Positions 63,408 to 64,000 of a stretch of DNA of 64,000 bases are shown piece by piece. Source of the DNA: Synanceia verrucosa (taxonomy: Eukaryota; Chordata; Actinopteri; Perciformes; Synanceiidae); contig CM056559.1 in assembly GCA_029721515.1 (NCBI GenBank), positions 18,021,479 to 18,085,478 of the forward strand. The letters are read 5' to 3'. The stretch's first letter is position 1. Each line of letters starts with the position of its first letter. The notes below the pieces were generated by a model. The model made no database searches, was not told the origin of the DNA, and saw only the letters and a program-made list of their open reading frames with translations. A program made the translations under genes and the position numbers.

Positions 63408-64000
63408 CAACACAAGAAGAGTGTTCTACACAAATCACAGGCTAATTAGTCGTCCACTCCAGGTGGTGACAGTTTGACTCTGTGGGGAGCCGGACAGCCA
63501 CTGTGAGTGTGTCAAGAGTCAAAGACCTCCTTAGCACCTCATCACCTTTGACCTCATGGGGGATTTTCAAGCTGTGAATAACATTAACAGTGCTTTGAAT
63601 GAACTCATGAAGACACACACATGCTCCAGTGTAGAGCATGAGGTACAGTAGAAGCGTCATTTTGTTTGGATTACATAAATACATGATTAAATTTAGTGTA
63701 AGCAGTTCATTATTTACATTACTGATATTACTCAGTAGCTTTGAGAAGCTTAGAGGGTGTGTTGAGTCAGATCTATGGCCAGGTTTATATCCATGGGTCT
63801 GGTGGGTCGACTGTAGACACCCTGTGCTCTAGATATAACTACTCTTTGTCAGGGGGTTAAACATTGACGCTTGGGCAGTCCTCAATGTAAACCCATTCGA
63901 CACTCAGAGCAACGTATTTAGTCGTGCAGTGCCAGAGGACACAGAGGAGCATGATTATCTGTCCCATTCACTACTGCCAGGACACAGAGTTTAACAAAAC

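Overview
The window looks like a vertebrate nuclear genome, most likely a teleost fish. It is AT-rich and non-coding over almost its whole length, with dozens of long (CA/TG)n, (GA)n and (TA)n microsatellites, a tRNA-derived SINE with a GGAT/ATGG tail, decayed Tc1-like copies, TTAA-flanked miniature elements and other short inverted-repeat DNA transposons typical of ray-finned fish. There are no bacterial-style operons, CRISPR arrays or phage genes. I cannot name the species; a percomorph is my guess from the repeat types.

One protein-coding gene is supported, on the minus strand. Two exons with matching splice phases encode its C-terminus: a 177-bp exon (26907-27083) and the terminal exon with the stop codon (2272-2420), separated by a 24.5-kb intron. 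From memory of the protein family I identify it as BCAS3, a beta-propeller protein of autophagosome membranes and the cytoskeleton. A possible 19-bp microexon lies at 31213-31231. The rest of the gene would continue beyond 64000. The window therefore covers the 3' end of BCAS3, its last introns and about 2 kb downstream of the stop.

Layout. 1-2271: 3' UTR and downstream flank. 2421-26906: last intron, with a foldback element (2638-2961), a long-inverted-repeat transposon (4513-5842), a Tc1-like remnant (6535-6652), a 19-bp-unit minisatellite (11676-12262), an interrupted SINE (14158-14693), a TTAA-flanked miniature element (15430-15858), a perfect 20-bp-arm palindrome (16259-16301), LINE tails and a TTAA-type repeat (24655-25179). 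27084-64000: upstream intron or introns, with a second TTAA-type repeat, two opposed copies of a 580-bp inverted-repeat element, a 78-bp-period repeat found at two sites, a full SINE, a second Tc1-like remnant and most of the long microsatellites.

Several unique stretches have the look of conserved non-coding elements (10040-10460, 13090-13460, 23050-23530, 35860-36160, 45900-46270, 49640-49860, 56600-57080, 60150-60640). BCAS3 introns in vertebrates are known, as I recall, as a host for regulatory elements of the neighbouring TBX2/TBX4 genes, which makes this plausible, but conservation cannot be tested from one sequence. I did not find an undescribed molecular system; the interest is in gene structure, repeats and candidate regulatory DNA.
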